Shown here: piece by piece, positions 27,301 to 35,218 of the stretch | Layout: the number at the start of each line of letters is the position of its first letter | How positions within the stretch are numbered: the first letter of the stretch is position 1 | NCBI RefSeq assembly: GCF_017571495.1 | Contig: NZ_JAGETZ010000003.1 | Coordinates: 372,001 to 436,000, forward strand | DNA: 64,000 nucleotides | DNA from: Hymenobacter negativus | GTDB taxonomy: Bacteria; Bacteroidota; Bacteroidia; Cytophagales; Hymenobacteraceae | Direction of reading: 5' to 3' | Notes under the pieces: model-generated | What the model was told of the DNA's origin: nothing | The model's input: only the letters and a program-made list of their open reading frames with translations | Databases searched by the model: none | Program-made: the position numbers and the translations under genes

Positions 27301-27467
27301 AACCGCTGGCCATCGTGGTAATCGGTGGGCTGATAACGGGTACCATTCTGACCCTCTTTATCTTCCCGCTGGTGTTTGAACGCTTCTACCGGTCGGAGCA
27401 CACGCACTACGGCGACGACCTCGCCGCTGAGCGGGCCGCCCGCAAACAGCCCGTAGGAGCGCACTAA
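24303..27467 (+). CDS. Heavy-metal efflux RND pump (CzcA/CusA family), copy 1
   Basis: The 1,054-residue inner-membrane antiporter exports metal ions from the periplasm or cytoplasm, driven by protons. It has the RND layout of 12 membrane segments and two large periplasmic loops. Typical motifs are NTPIEAFPDVTNTEI near residue 40, the RSAEEMEKFVT block, and TM4 DFGIIIDGAVVMVEG with proton-relay Asp 396 and 402. This DFG...DGAVV pattern is CzcA-like rather than the CusA type; the final Gly where CzcA has Asn is a variant whose substrate I cannot assign. It has a paralogue immediately downstream. Confidence 0.92.
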   Translation: MNKFIQGIIAFSLKNKGFVFLLTLAVIIMGVVSYRNTPIEAFPDVTNTEITIITQWPGRSAEEMEKFVTVPIEIALNPVQKKASVRSTTLFGLSVVKVIFDDGVDDAFARPQVNNLLREVDLPDGITPDVQPPYGPTGEIYRYTLESKDKSVRELKTLQDWVIERNLKAVPGVADVNSFGGEVKDYEISVNPGKLQDFGLTPLDLYNAVQRSNINVGGDVINQGQQNYVVRGIGLLNNISDITNTVIKNVNGVPILVRDVARVTESALPRLGQVGRGFEDDKLEGIVVMRKGENPSEVIARLHDKVNELNTKILPPDVKMKTFYDRQQLIDFSTETVIHNLMEGIVLVTLIVFLFMADWRTTVIVSVIIPLALLFAFICLRLRGMSANLLSMGAIDFGIIIDGAVVMVEGLFVALDHKAHEMGMERFNKLSKLGLIKKSGRDMGKSIFFAKAIIITALLPIFSFEKVEGKVFSPLAWTLGFALLGALIFTLTLVPVLVSILLKKDVKEKENFFVRGVNRGAERFFAFTYARKTASLIVAFAITAVGLYSFSFLGSEFLPELNEGSIYVRAQLPLSISLQSSNELCNQMRRDFLSFPEVSDVVSQTGRPNDGTDPTGFYNNEFLVQLKHTPEVEKKMKSKAYREDLVERMKAKLDKFTGVDFNFSQPITDNVEEAASGVKGSIAVKIYGTDLATLEAKAREVYEVLKTVKGIDDLGVLRNIGQPEFHVDLDERRMASYGVDKSDANSVLEMAVGGKEATQLYEGERKFPIRVRYEPQFRQTPAEIAALMVPTQNGKTIPLSEIANIGSVTGPSLIYRDDNRRFAAVKFSIRGRDMGSTIAEAQEKVNRHVQLPKGYEQKWTGDFENQRRATQRLTQVVPVSLALIFFILFILFGNLKDAGLVLLNVPFAIIGGIAALLITHTNFSISAGIGFIALFGICIQNGVILISVFKQNLVKKHTLDHSINEGVISRVRPVVMTALMATIGLMPAAISTGIGSETSKPLAIVVIGGLITGTILTLFIFPLVFERFYRSEHTHYGDDLAAERAARKQPVGAH

Positions 27468-27547
27468 TGTAGCGTGGACTCTGCGAGTCCGCGCCCCAGT
27501 AGCACGTCTGCACGAAAGATGCGCGGACTCGCAGAGTCCACGCTACA
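27468..27547. repeat. Perfect inverted repeat, 27-nt arms, between the two RND pumps
   Basis: The arms 27468-27494 and 27521-27547 are perfectly complementary, and the left arm starts at the base after the first pump's stop codon. Each arm holds a nested palindrome (GGACTC-TGC-GAGTCC). The outer TAGCG ends match the element at 730-803. Confidence 0.9.
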
Positions 27548-27548
27548 T

Positions 27549-27585
27549 AAAAAGCCCGCTGTCCATTCCGGCAGCGGGCTTTTTT
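27549..27585 (+). terminator. Intrinsic terminator between the two RND pumps
   Basis: AAGCCCGCTG pairs with CAGCGGGCTT across a 10-nt loop and is followed by T residues. Placed right after the 27468-27547 repeat, it should stop or reduce transcription before the second pump, so the second pump may have its own promoter. Confidence 0.85.
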
Positions 27586-27679
27586 GTGTTTTGCACCTTC
27601 ATTTAACCCTCATGGATTACTCACCATCTTTTCACCAGATTCTTATTGTCTAGTCTATTCCCACCCGCTACTGCGTTCC

Positions 27680-30600
27680 ATGAATAAGTTTATTTCAGGC
27701 ATCGTCGCCTTCTCGCTCAAGAACCGCTTCTTCGTCTTTTTCATGACGGCGCTGCTGGTGGCGGGCGGGAGCTACAGCTACCTGCACACACCCATCGAGG
27801 CGTTTCCGGACGTCACCAATACCCAGATGATTATCGTGAGCCTCTGGCCCGGCCGCTCGGCCGAGGAGGTGGAACGGTTCGTGAGCACACCGATTGAGGT
27901 GGCCATGAACTCGGTGCAGATGAAAAGCAACATGCGCAGCATCAGCATGTTCGGCTTATCGGTGCTCAAGATAAATTTTGAGGACAATGTGGAGGACTTT
28001 TTCGCCCGGCAGCAGGTGAACAATTTGCTGAGCGGGGTGAACCTGCCGGCCGGGTGCGACTCCCACGTGCAGCCACCATACGGGCCGACGGGCGAGATTT
28101 TCCGCTACACCGTGCAGAGCCGCACGCCGCGTACGACCAACGAACTGCTCGCCATTCAGGACTGGACGGTGGAACGGCAGCTAAAGTCAGTGCCCGGTGT
28201 GGCCGACATCGCGGCTTTCGGCGGCACGCGCAAGGTGTACGAAATCAGCGTGAACCCTGCGATGCTGGCCAAGTACGACATGACTCCGCTGGAGGTGTAC
28301 GACGCCGTGCAGAAGTCGAACCTGAACGTGGGCGGCGACGTGATTGAAAAGAATTCGCAGAGCTACGTGGTGCGCGGAATTGGCCTGCTGACCAAGCCCG
28401 AAGACATCGGCAACATCATTGTTAAGGACATCAACAACGTGCCGGTGCTGGTGCGCAACGTGGCCCGCGTGACGGAAAGCAACGCCCCGCGTGTGGGCCA
28501 GGCCGGCCTCGACGACCAGGGCGACGTGGTGGAGGGCATTGTGATTATGCGCAAGGGCGAAAACCCCGCCGAGGTGCTGGGCCGCGTGAAAGCCAAAATC
28601 GCGGAGCTGAACGAGAAGGTGCTGCCCAACGGCGTGTACCTCAAAACCTTCTACGACCGCGACGTGCTGATGGACCACTGCACGCACACCGTCATTCACA
28701 ACCTGATTGAAGGCATTGTGCTGGTAACGCTAATCGTGCTGCTGTTCATGGCCGACTGGCGGACGACGCTTATCGTGGGTGTGGTAGTGCCGCTGGCGCT
28801 GCTGTTTGCCTTTGTGTGCTTGCGCCTGAAGGGCATGAGCGCCAACCTGCTGAGCATGGGCGCCATCGACTTCGGTATCATCATCGACGGGGCGGTGGTG
28901 ATGGTGGAGGGCATCTTCGTGGTGCTCGACCACAAGGCCCAGAAGGTGGGCATGGAGAAGTTCAACAAGCTGGCCAAGCTCGGGCTCATTAAGAAAACCG
29001 GCGGCGAGCTGGGCAAGGCGGTGTTCTTCGCCAAGCTCATCATTCTGACCTGTTTGCTGCCGATTTTCTCGTTTGAGAAAGTGGAGGGCAAGATGTTCAG
29101 CCCGCTGGCCTACACCCTGGGCTTTGCGCTAGTTGGCGCGCTCATCCTCACGCTCACGCTGGTGCCCGTGCTGTGCTCGCTGCTGTTGAACAAGGACGTG
29201 CGCGAGAAACACAACCCAATTGTGAGCTTCTTCGACCGGATTGTGACCAGCGCGTTTGGCTTCACGTACCGCAACAAGCTGCTGAGTTTCGGGGTGGCCA
29301 TGGGGGTGGTAGTGGCAGGCTTGTACTCGTTCAACTTCCTGGGGTCCGAGTTTCTGCCGGAGCTGAATGAAGGCGCGCTGTGGGTAGAAACCAAGCTGCC
29401 GATGTCGTCCTCGCTGACGGAAACCAACAAGATGGCGGCCAACTACCGTCGCATCCTGCGCTCGTTCCCAGAAGTGACGTCGGTGCTGAGCCAGACTGGC
29501 CGCTCGAATGACGGCACCGACCCCTCGGGCATCTACTACGTGCAGGCGCAGGTCAACCTCAAGCCCAAGGAGGAGTGGAAGCGCAACATCACCAAGGAGC
29601 AGCTGATTGACGAGATGGACAAGAAGCTGAAGGAGTACCCCGGCATCATTTTCAACTACTCGCAGCCCATCATCGACAACGTGGAAGAGGCCGTGGCCGG
29701 CATCAACGCGGCGCTGGCCGTGAAGATTTTCGGTAACGACCTCAAGGAACTCGACGGCAAGGCCAATGAGGTGATGAAGGTGCTGAGCAACGTGCGCGGG
29801 GTGAAGGACTTGGGCATTCTGCGTAACCTGGGTCAGCCCGAAATGAGCGTGCGCCTCGACCAGACCCGCATGGCTGCCTACGGCGTCCAGACTGCCGACG
29901 CCCAAACCGTGGTGGAAATGGCCGTGGGCGGCAAGGCTGCCACCCAGATTTACGAGGGGGAGCGCAAGTTTGATGTGACCGTGCGTTACCCCAAGCAGGA
30001 CCGCGATAATGAGAGCAAAATCGGCGAGTTGCGCGTACCCACCATTCGGGGCAGCAAAGTAGCGCTAAAGGAAATAGCCGACATTGGCACCGCCAATGGC
30101 CCGGCCTTCGTGTACCACGATAACGGCCAGCGCTTCATCGCCGTGAAGTTCTCCATCCGCGACCGGGACATGGGCTCCACCATTGCCGAAGCACAGAAGA
30201 AAATGGACCAGAGCATCAAGCTCGGCAAGGGCTACCGCATTGAGTGGGCCGGCGAGTTTGAGAACCAGGTACGGGCCACCAAGCGGCTAGGCCAAGTGGT
30301 GCCAGTGTCGCTGGTCATCATTTTCATCCTGCTGTTCATCACTTTTGGCAATGGCAAGGATGCCGCGCTGGTGCTGGCCAACGTGCCGTTTGCCCTCATC
30401 GGCGGCATTGCGGCACTGCACATCACGGGCGTCAACTTCTCGATTTCGGCCGGCATTGGCTTTATTGCGCTGCTGGGGATATGTATTCAGAACGGCATCG
30501 TGCTCATCACCGTGTTCAAAGAGAACCTGCGCAAGAAGATGAGCTTGGCCGACAGCCTGCGCCTGGGCGTGGCTTCGCGCGTGCGCCCGGTGGTAATGAC

Positions 30601-30826
30601 CGCCCTCATGGCCATGATTGGCTTGTTCCCGGCGGCGCTCAGCACCGGCATCGGCTCCGAAACGCAGAAGCCGTTGGCCATCGTGGTGATTGGTGGACTA
30701 GTATCGGCAACCATCCTTACGCTGCTGATTTTCCCGCTCATCTTCGCCTTCTTCTACCGCGAGATGAACCAGAACGGGCCCGCGCCCCGGCGGCGGGCCC
30801 GCCGGCCGGAATTGGTGGGTGCGTAA
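27680..30826 (+). CDS. Heavy-metal efflux RND pump (CzcA/CusA family), copy 2
   Basis: The 1,048-residue protein is a clear paralogue of the preceding pump along its whole length, including MNKFISGIVAFSLKN at the start, HTPIEAFPDVTNTQM, and TM4 DFGIIIDGAVVMVEG with Asp 397 and 403. The ATG at 27680 matches the first pump's N-terminus; the frame extends to 27584 but that part overlaps the terminator. There is only one channel and one adaptor in the locus, so both pumps may share them, or copy 2 may have a different cation. It is followed within 8 nt by the phased repeat array. Confidence 0.92.
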   Translation: MNKFISGIVAFSLKNRFFVFFMTALLVAGGSYSYLHTPIEAFPDVTNTQMIIVSLWPGRSAEEVERFVSTPIEVAMNSVQMKSNMRSISMFGLSVLKINFEDNVEDFFARQQVNNLLSGVNLPAGCDSHVQPPYGPTGEIFRYTVQSRTPRTTNELLAIQDWTVERQLKSVPGVADIAAFGGTRKVYEISVNPAMLAKYDMTPLEVYDAVQKSNLNVGGDVIEKNSQSYVVRGIGLLTKPEDIGNIIVKDINNVPVLVRNVARVTESNAPRVGQAGLDDQGDVVEGIVIMRKGENPAEVLGRVKAKIAELNEKVLPNGVYLKTFYDRDVLMDHCTHTVIHNLIEGIVLVTLIVLLFMADWRTTLIVGVVVPLALLFAFVCLRLKGMSANLLSMGAIDFGIIIDGAVVMVEGIFVVLDHKAQKVGMEKFNKLAKLGLIKKTGGELGKAVFFAKLIILTCLLPIFSFEKVEGKMFSPLAYTLGFALVGALILTLTLVPVLCSLLLNKDVREKHNPIVSFFDRIVTSAFGFTYRNKLLSFGVAMGVVVAGLYSFNFLGSEFLPELNEGALWVETKLPMSSSLTETNKMAANYRRILRSFPEVTSVLSQTGRSNDGTDPSGIYYVQAQVNLKPKEEWKRNITKEQLIDEMDKKLKEYPGIIFNYSQPIIDNVEEAVAGINAALAVKIFGNDLKELDGKANEVMKVLSNVRGVKDLGILRNLGQPEMSVRLDQTRMAAYGVQTADAQTVVEMAVGGKAATQIYEGERKFDVTVRYPKQDRDNESKIGELRVPTIRGSKVALKEIADIGTANGPAFVYHDNGQRFIAVKFSIRDRDMGSTIAEAQKKMDQSIKLGKGYRIEWAGEFENQVRATKRLGQVVPVSLVIIFILLFITFGNGKDAALVLANVPFALIGGIAALHITGVNFSISAGIGFIALLGICIQNGIVLITVFKENLRKKMSLADSLRLGVASRVRPVVMTALMAMIGLFPAALSTGIGSETQKPLAIVVIGGLVSATILTLLIFPLIFAFFYREMNQNGPAPRRRARRPELVGA

Positions 30827-30834
30827 ACGTTGCC

Positions 30835-30932
30835 ATTTGCTTTCGGTTTTTGAAGATTTCTAAAAACGGAGAGCAAAAAATCGGTTGCTTTTGCTCTCCG
30901 TTTTTGCAGGTGTTTAAAAAGGGAGAGCAAAT
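30835..30932. repeat. Phased alternating repeat array 1 (4 units, 27-nt step)
   Basis: Four 17-nt units start at 30835, 30862, 30889 and 30916, exactly 27 nt apart, in alternating orientation (+,-,+,-). The consensus forward unit is ATTTGCTCTCCGTTTTT. Units 2 and 3 are perfectly complementary; units 1 and 4 are weaker (13 of 17). Ten-nt spacers separate them. The array begins 8 nt after the second RND pump's stop and precedes the large T9SS gene. Confidence 0.9.
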
Positions 30933-31043
30933 GGCCGCGCGGTGGGCTATTAATAATCAGCGCCGTTTGCGTGATTGCTTTCCGGCCGTATTTGCTGGGC
31001 GGATGCATCTTTGGATGGTATTTCCTGATAACCCGCCTTTTCG

Positions 31044-34000
31044 ATGGTTAAACACCTACGTGCTAATTGCTACCGCAGCAATGAGGGCCGCATAACCGGC
31101 CTGCTGTTTTTGCTTGTTCTGTTGCTAGGGGCGGGCCCCGCTGCCCGGGCGCAGGCAACCCTGGCGGCAGCTACCGTGGAGGTAAGCGCAGCGGCCCAGG
31201 CAGCGCCGCCGCGCATTCAGCTTAGCTGGAAGCCCGACGCGCAGGCCACGTCTTACGACGTGTACCGCTGGAGTAAAGGGGCTTCCCTCACCACGGCCTT
31301 GCTGCTAGGCCAACTCACCAGCGGAGCCGCCATGCTGGGCCAATATGTGGACAGTACGGCCGTGGTGGGCCGGGTCTATGAGTACCGGGTGCGCAAGAGT
31401 TCCGGTGCCAGTAACAGTGCCGAGGGCTACGTGCTCGCCGGTATTGAGGTAGCGGCCAGTGAGCGCCGGGGTACGGTGGTGCTGGTAGTGGATTCAACCC
31501 ACGCGGCGTACTTGGCTTCCGACCTAACCCAACTGCAAGCCGACCTGGTGGGTGACGGCTGGAAGGTGCTCCGGCACGATGTGGCGCCTACCCGCACCCC
31601 AGCCCAGGTGAAAAGTCTGATTCTGGCCGATTACCAGGCTGACCCGAGCCAGGTGCGCACGGTGTTTCTGCTGGGCCATGTCGCGGTGCCATACGCCGGC
31701 GAAATCAATCCGGATGGTCATGCCGACCATCGGGGGGCCTGGCCCGCCGACGGCTACTACGGCGACATGACGGGCGCCTGGACCGACACCCAGGTAAACA
31801 ACCCAAACGCCAGTCGGGCCGAAAACCGCAACGTGCCCGGCGACGGAAAATTTGACCCAAGCTTCCTGCCGCGGACCCTGCAGCTGGAAGTGGGGCGGGT
31901 AGACCTAAGCCGTCTTCCTTCCTTTGGCCTGCCCGAGCGCGACCTGCTGCGCCGCTACCTGCTCAAAGACCACCAGTTTCGCCACCGGCAGTTTGCCGTG
32001 GCCGAGCGGGGCCTGATAGACGACCAGTTCGGCCTTGCCACGGGCGAGCCATTGGCGAATAACGGCTGGCGAAATTTTGCGCCGCTCTTTGGCATCGGTG
32101 CCGGGAGTGTGGACCAATTGCCGTATTTCAGCACCTTGCGCTCGGCTAGCTACCTGTGGAGCTACGCCTGCGGCCCCGGCTACTACACCTCCGAAGGGGG
32201 CGTGGGAAGCACCAGCGACTTTGCCAGCGGGCCCGTGAAATGCGTGTTCAACATGCACTTTGGTAGCTATTTCGGCGATTGGGACAATGCCGACAACTAC
32301 TTGCGGGCGGCCCTTGCCGCCGACGGCTACACCCTGACCAACTGCTGGGCTGGCCGGCCCGACTGGTACTTTCACTTCATGGGCCTAGGCGAAACTGTGG
32401 GCTATTGTGCCCGCCGCAGCCAGCCCGACAATGACTTCAACCGGGCCTTTGGTGGTGGGCAGGTACACACCGCCCTGCTCGGCGACCCGACCTTGCGCCT
32501 GCACGTACTGGCGCCAGCCACGGCCTTAGCTGCTACGGTAGCGGGCAGTGCAGCGGCATTGGCCTGGACCGCCAGCCCGGACCCGGTTGTCGGCTATTAC
32601 GTGTACCGCGCTGCCGCTGCCGCAGGGCCTTTTTATCGCATTTCGGCCCAGCCCCTGGCCGGTACTACGTTCACCGACTCCGCGCCCCAGCCGGGTACTT
32701 CGTACTACATGGTGCGGGCCGTTCAGCTGAAAAACAGCGCTTCCGGCTCCTATTACAACCTGAGCCAAGGCGTGCTGGGCAGTTTCACGGCTCCGACGCC
32801 TCCGGTGTCAGGCGGAGCCTGGCTGGGCACCAGCAGCGCCGACTGGCACACGCCCGCCAACTGGAGCAGCGGCGTGGTACCCACCGGCACGGGCACGGTG
32901 CCAGCGGGTACTCCGTTTGCGCCCACAGTGACTGGTAGCGAAGAGGTTGGGACCCTCATCCTGGGCCCGCGGGCCCGCCTGACCATTGGACCCGGGGCCC
33001 GGCTCATGGTCCGCTACTCGTCCGTGATTCAACCGGCTGCTGCCGGCGCGCCGGCTACTACTTTGCAGCTGGCGCCCGGTACGGCCACTGTGCCGGGTGG
33101 GCAGCTCAAGCTGCTGGACTATACCTCGGCTTCGGTGGCCGGGCTGGTTTTAACGGCCGGGACCGCGCTCACCGTTGGGGCGCGCGCCGAACTGCGGCTG
33201 CTGGGCAGCCTCGATGCCGGGAGTGCGGCAGTTGTCTTTGACCCCACCGGTCGCTTGGCTTTCGACCACGACTCCACGGTTTTTGGCCTTAGCTACCAGC
33301 ACGTGCTAGCGGGGAGTACTGCTGTGGTGGTCGGGCTGCTGCGCGTAAGCGACACGCGCGAAACCCTGGCCCTGGGCTGCCCGGTGGAGGTGCAGCGACA
33401 AGTGGAAAACCTCGGCACCATTATTACTAACAACCGCCTCACGTTGCGCTCGACCCTGGGGCAACAGGCCATGCTGACGCCCGTCACGGCAGGGGCGGGG
33501 CTGCCCCGCACACTCGGGCGCTACATCGGCAGCGTGGGCGTGCAGGTATACGTGGATGGCAGCCGCAACGCCGGCTTGGGCTACCGCCACCTGACCGTGC
33601 CCGTGACCGGCCCCGCCGTGCGCAACCTGGCCGCCGGCTCTTTTACCCCCGTCGTAAATCCGCAGTACAACAGCTTGAGTAATACGGCCGTGACGCCTTT
33701 TCCTACGGTGTTTACCTACAATCAGGGCCGCGTGGGCCTTTCCGGCGACCCCAACGTGCACGACTTCGACGCGGGCTGGGTTTCGCCGTCTGCCCAAACC
33801 TCCCTGCTGCGCACAGCCCAAGGCCTGACGGTGAATGCCCCGGGCAACCTGACGCTTAGCTTCAGCGGCGCACCCATCCTGGTTCCGTTTAGTGCCCCCC
33901 GAATGGACCGCGACGATGCCCCGGATGGCGGCTGGTATTTTCTGGGTAACCCCTACGCCGCGCCCCTGGACTGGAATTCGGTAACTGCTGATAGCAGCCG

Positions 34001-34961
34001 TTTCGTGAGTCTGAACGCGGCGCTGTACGTTTTCAAAAGCAGCGGGCAGTACACTGGTTCCTACGCGAGCTACCTGCCGGGCGCGCACGGGGCCCCCGGC
34101 ATTGGCGTCAACGGCGGCAGCTCGGTATTGCCTGTTGGGCAGGCCTTTTTCGTGCGTACCGACTCGGCCTACCACACCGGGTTTCTGCGCTTCACCCTCG
34201 ACGACTTGCTGACCACCCCCGATGCACTCAATGTGCAGCGCGGCGCCGATACGCGCCCGCGGCTGCTGTTGGCCCTGCGCAACCCCGCTGGCACGCTGGC
34301 TCACCAAACGGCCATTTATTTCCAGGCCGGAGCCACGATTAATGCCGATGCCAGCTTCGATGCTGCGTACCTGGCCGGCGCTGCTCAGGCCCTAACGCTG
34401 GCTTCGCAAAGCAATGGCAAGGATTTCAGTATTAACGGGCTTCCTGCCCTCACGGGAGCCGATGTGTGGGTGCCCCTAACGCTGCGCGCGGCCGCCGCTG
34501 GTACCTACGAGCTGGCCGCCGAAACCCTGGCCAGTTTGCCAGTCGGCTATCACGCCTACTTGCACGATGCCGGGGCCGGCGGGTATACCGATTTGGCCCT
34601 GAGCCCGGTGGTGCCCGTTACGTTAGCGGCCGCCGCACCATTGGCCAATCGCTATGCGGTGCTGTTCACCACCCGGGCGCGGGTACTGGCTACGGCCGTC
34701 GGCTCCTCAGCGGTGCTGGTAAGCCTAAGCCCCAACCCCGCCCGCAACACAACCTCGCTGTTGCTGCCTTCTTCCTTGCGCGACCAAGGGCCCATAACTG
34801 TGGCGGTACTCAACGGCGTGGGCCAGCTCGTTGCCACTCATACCTTCGCCCCCAATGCCAAAGCCTTGGAATTGCCGCTCACTGGCTTAGCTCCGGGCAT
34901 CTATACGGTGCGCGTGAATACCACGATGGGCCCTGTGAGCCGCCGGCTGGCGGTGGAGTAA
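31044..34961 (+). CDS. Large T9SS-exported protein, C25-peptidase-like region, type-A sorting domain
   Basis: The 1,305-residue protein has a signal peptide (about 12-37), a fibronectin-III-like domain (about 50-135) and a region resembling C25 (gingipain-like) peptidases (about 145-490). That region has VRTVFLLGHVAVPYAGEI, PADGYYGDMTG, LEVGRVDL and a cysteine in LWSYACGPG. The HG histidine expected before the cysteine was not found, so activity is uncertain. A second FN3-like domain (about 498-580), a beta-solenoid-like part, a GYRHL...GNPYAAPLDWN module also found in the 60748 gene, and a T9SS type-A domain (LSPNPARN...GIYTVRV) complete it. Export would be through T9SS to the cell surface. 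Repeat arrays flank it on both sides. Confidence 0.8.
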   Translation: MVKHLRANCYRSNEGRITGLLFLLVLLLGAGPAARAQATLAAATVEVSAAAQAAPPRIQLSWKPDAQATSYDVYRWSKGASLTTALLLGQLTSGAAMLGQYVDSTAVVGRVYEYRVRKSSGASNSAEGYVLAGIEVAASERRGTVVLVVDSTHAAYLASDLTQLQADLVGDGWKVLRHDVAPTRTPAQVKSLILADYQADPSQVRTVFLLGHVAVPYAGEINPDGHADHRGAWPADGYYGDMTGAWTDTQVNNPNASRAENRNVPGDGKFDPSFLPRTLQLEVGRVDLSRLPSFGLPERDLLRRYLLKDHQFRHRQFAVAERGLIDDQFGLATGEPLANNGWRNFAPLFGIGAGSVDQLPYFSTLRSASYLWSYACGPGYYTSEGGVGSTSDFASGPVKCVFNMHFGSYFGDWDNADNYLRAALAADGYTLTNCWAGRPDWYFHFMGLGETVGYCARRSQPDNDFNRAFGGGQVHTALLGDPTLRLHVLAPATALAATVAGSAAALAWTASPDPVVGYYVYRAAAAAGPFYRISAQPLAGTTFTDSAPQPGTSYYMVRAVQLKNSASGSYYNLSQGVLGSFTAPTPPVSGGAWLGTSSADWHTPANWSSGVVPTGTGTVPAGTPFAPTVTGSEEVGTLILGPRARLTIGPGARLMVRYSSVIQPAAAGAPATTLQLAPGTATVPGGQLKLLDYTSASVAGLVLTAGTALTVGARAELRLLGSLDAGSAAVVFDPTGRLAFDHDSTVFGLSYQHVLAGSTAVVVGLLRVSDTRETLALGCPVEVQRQVENLGTIITNNRLTLRSTLGQQAMLTPVTAGAGLPRTLGRYIGSVGVQVYVDGSRNAGLGYRHLTVPVTGPAVRNLAAGSFTPVVNPQYNSLSNTAVTPFPTVFTYNQGRVGLSGDPNVHDFDAGWVSPSAQTSLLRTAQGLTVNAPGNLTLSFSGAPILVPFSAPRMDRDDAPDGGWYFLGNPYAAPLDWNSVTADSSRFVSLNAALYVFKSSGQYTGSYASYLPGAHGAPGIGVNGGSSVLPVGQAFFVRTDSAYHTGFLRFTLDDLLTTPDALNVQRGADTRPRLLLALRNPAGTLAHQTAIYFQAGATINADASFDAAYLAGAAQALTLASQSNGKDFSINGLPALTGADVWVPLTLRAAAAGTYELAAETLASLPVGYHAYLHDAGAGGYTDLALSPVVPVTLAAAAPLANRYAVLFTTRARVLATAVGSSAVLVSLSPNPARNTTSLLLPSSLRDQGPITVAVLNGVGQLVATHTFAPNAKALELPLTGLAPGIYTVRVNTTMGPVSRRLAVE

Positions 34962-35044
34962 GAAACTGTCTCAGTTATACGGGCATGATGCAAGTGTCGA
35001 AGCATCTGTACCGCGTGAGGATTGCCACGATTTTAGCTGTCTGA

Positions 35045-35196
35045 TTCTGCTTACCGATTCTGAAGCCCTTCAAAACTGTAAAGCAAATCAGCAGTTGCCT
35101 TTGCTCTATGTTTTTGAAGGACCTTAAAAAGGTAAAGCAAAATATTTTCTGTTTTTGCTTTACCTTTTTAAAATAATCTAGAATCGTGAAGCAAAT
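35045..35196. repeat. Phased alternating repeat array 2 (5-6 units, 27-nt step)
   Basis: Units start at 35072(-), 35099(+), 35126(-), 35153(+) and 35180(-), with a decayed sixth at about 35045(+), all 27 nt apart and alternating. The forward consensus is TTTTGCTTTACCTTTTT, the same frame and length as array 1 but with TTTACC where array 1 has TCTCCG. Within each array adjacent units match each other more than units of the other array. It lies between the convergent T9SS gene and the flippase. Confidence 0.9.
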
Positions 35197-35218
35197 CGAC
35201 TGGCCTGAATAACGGGCA

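Noticed and set aside
27584..27679. Upstream extension of the second RND pump
   Set aside because: It overlaps the terminator and is absent from the first pump; the ATG at 27680 matches the paralogue's N-terminus.
30835..30932. Phased units considered as a CRISPR array
   Set aside because: Units alternate in orientation and spacers are only 10 nt; there are no cas genes.
35045..35196. Phased units considered as integron attC sites
   Set aside because: No R-box/L-box layout and no integrase in the window; the strict 27-nt phase does not fit attC.
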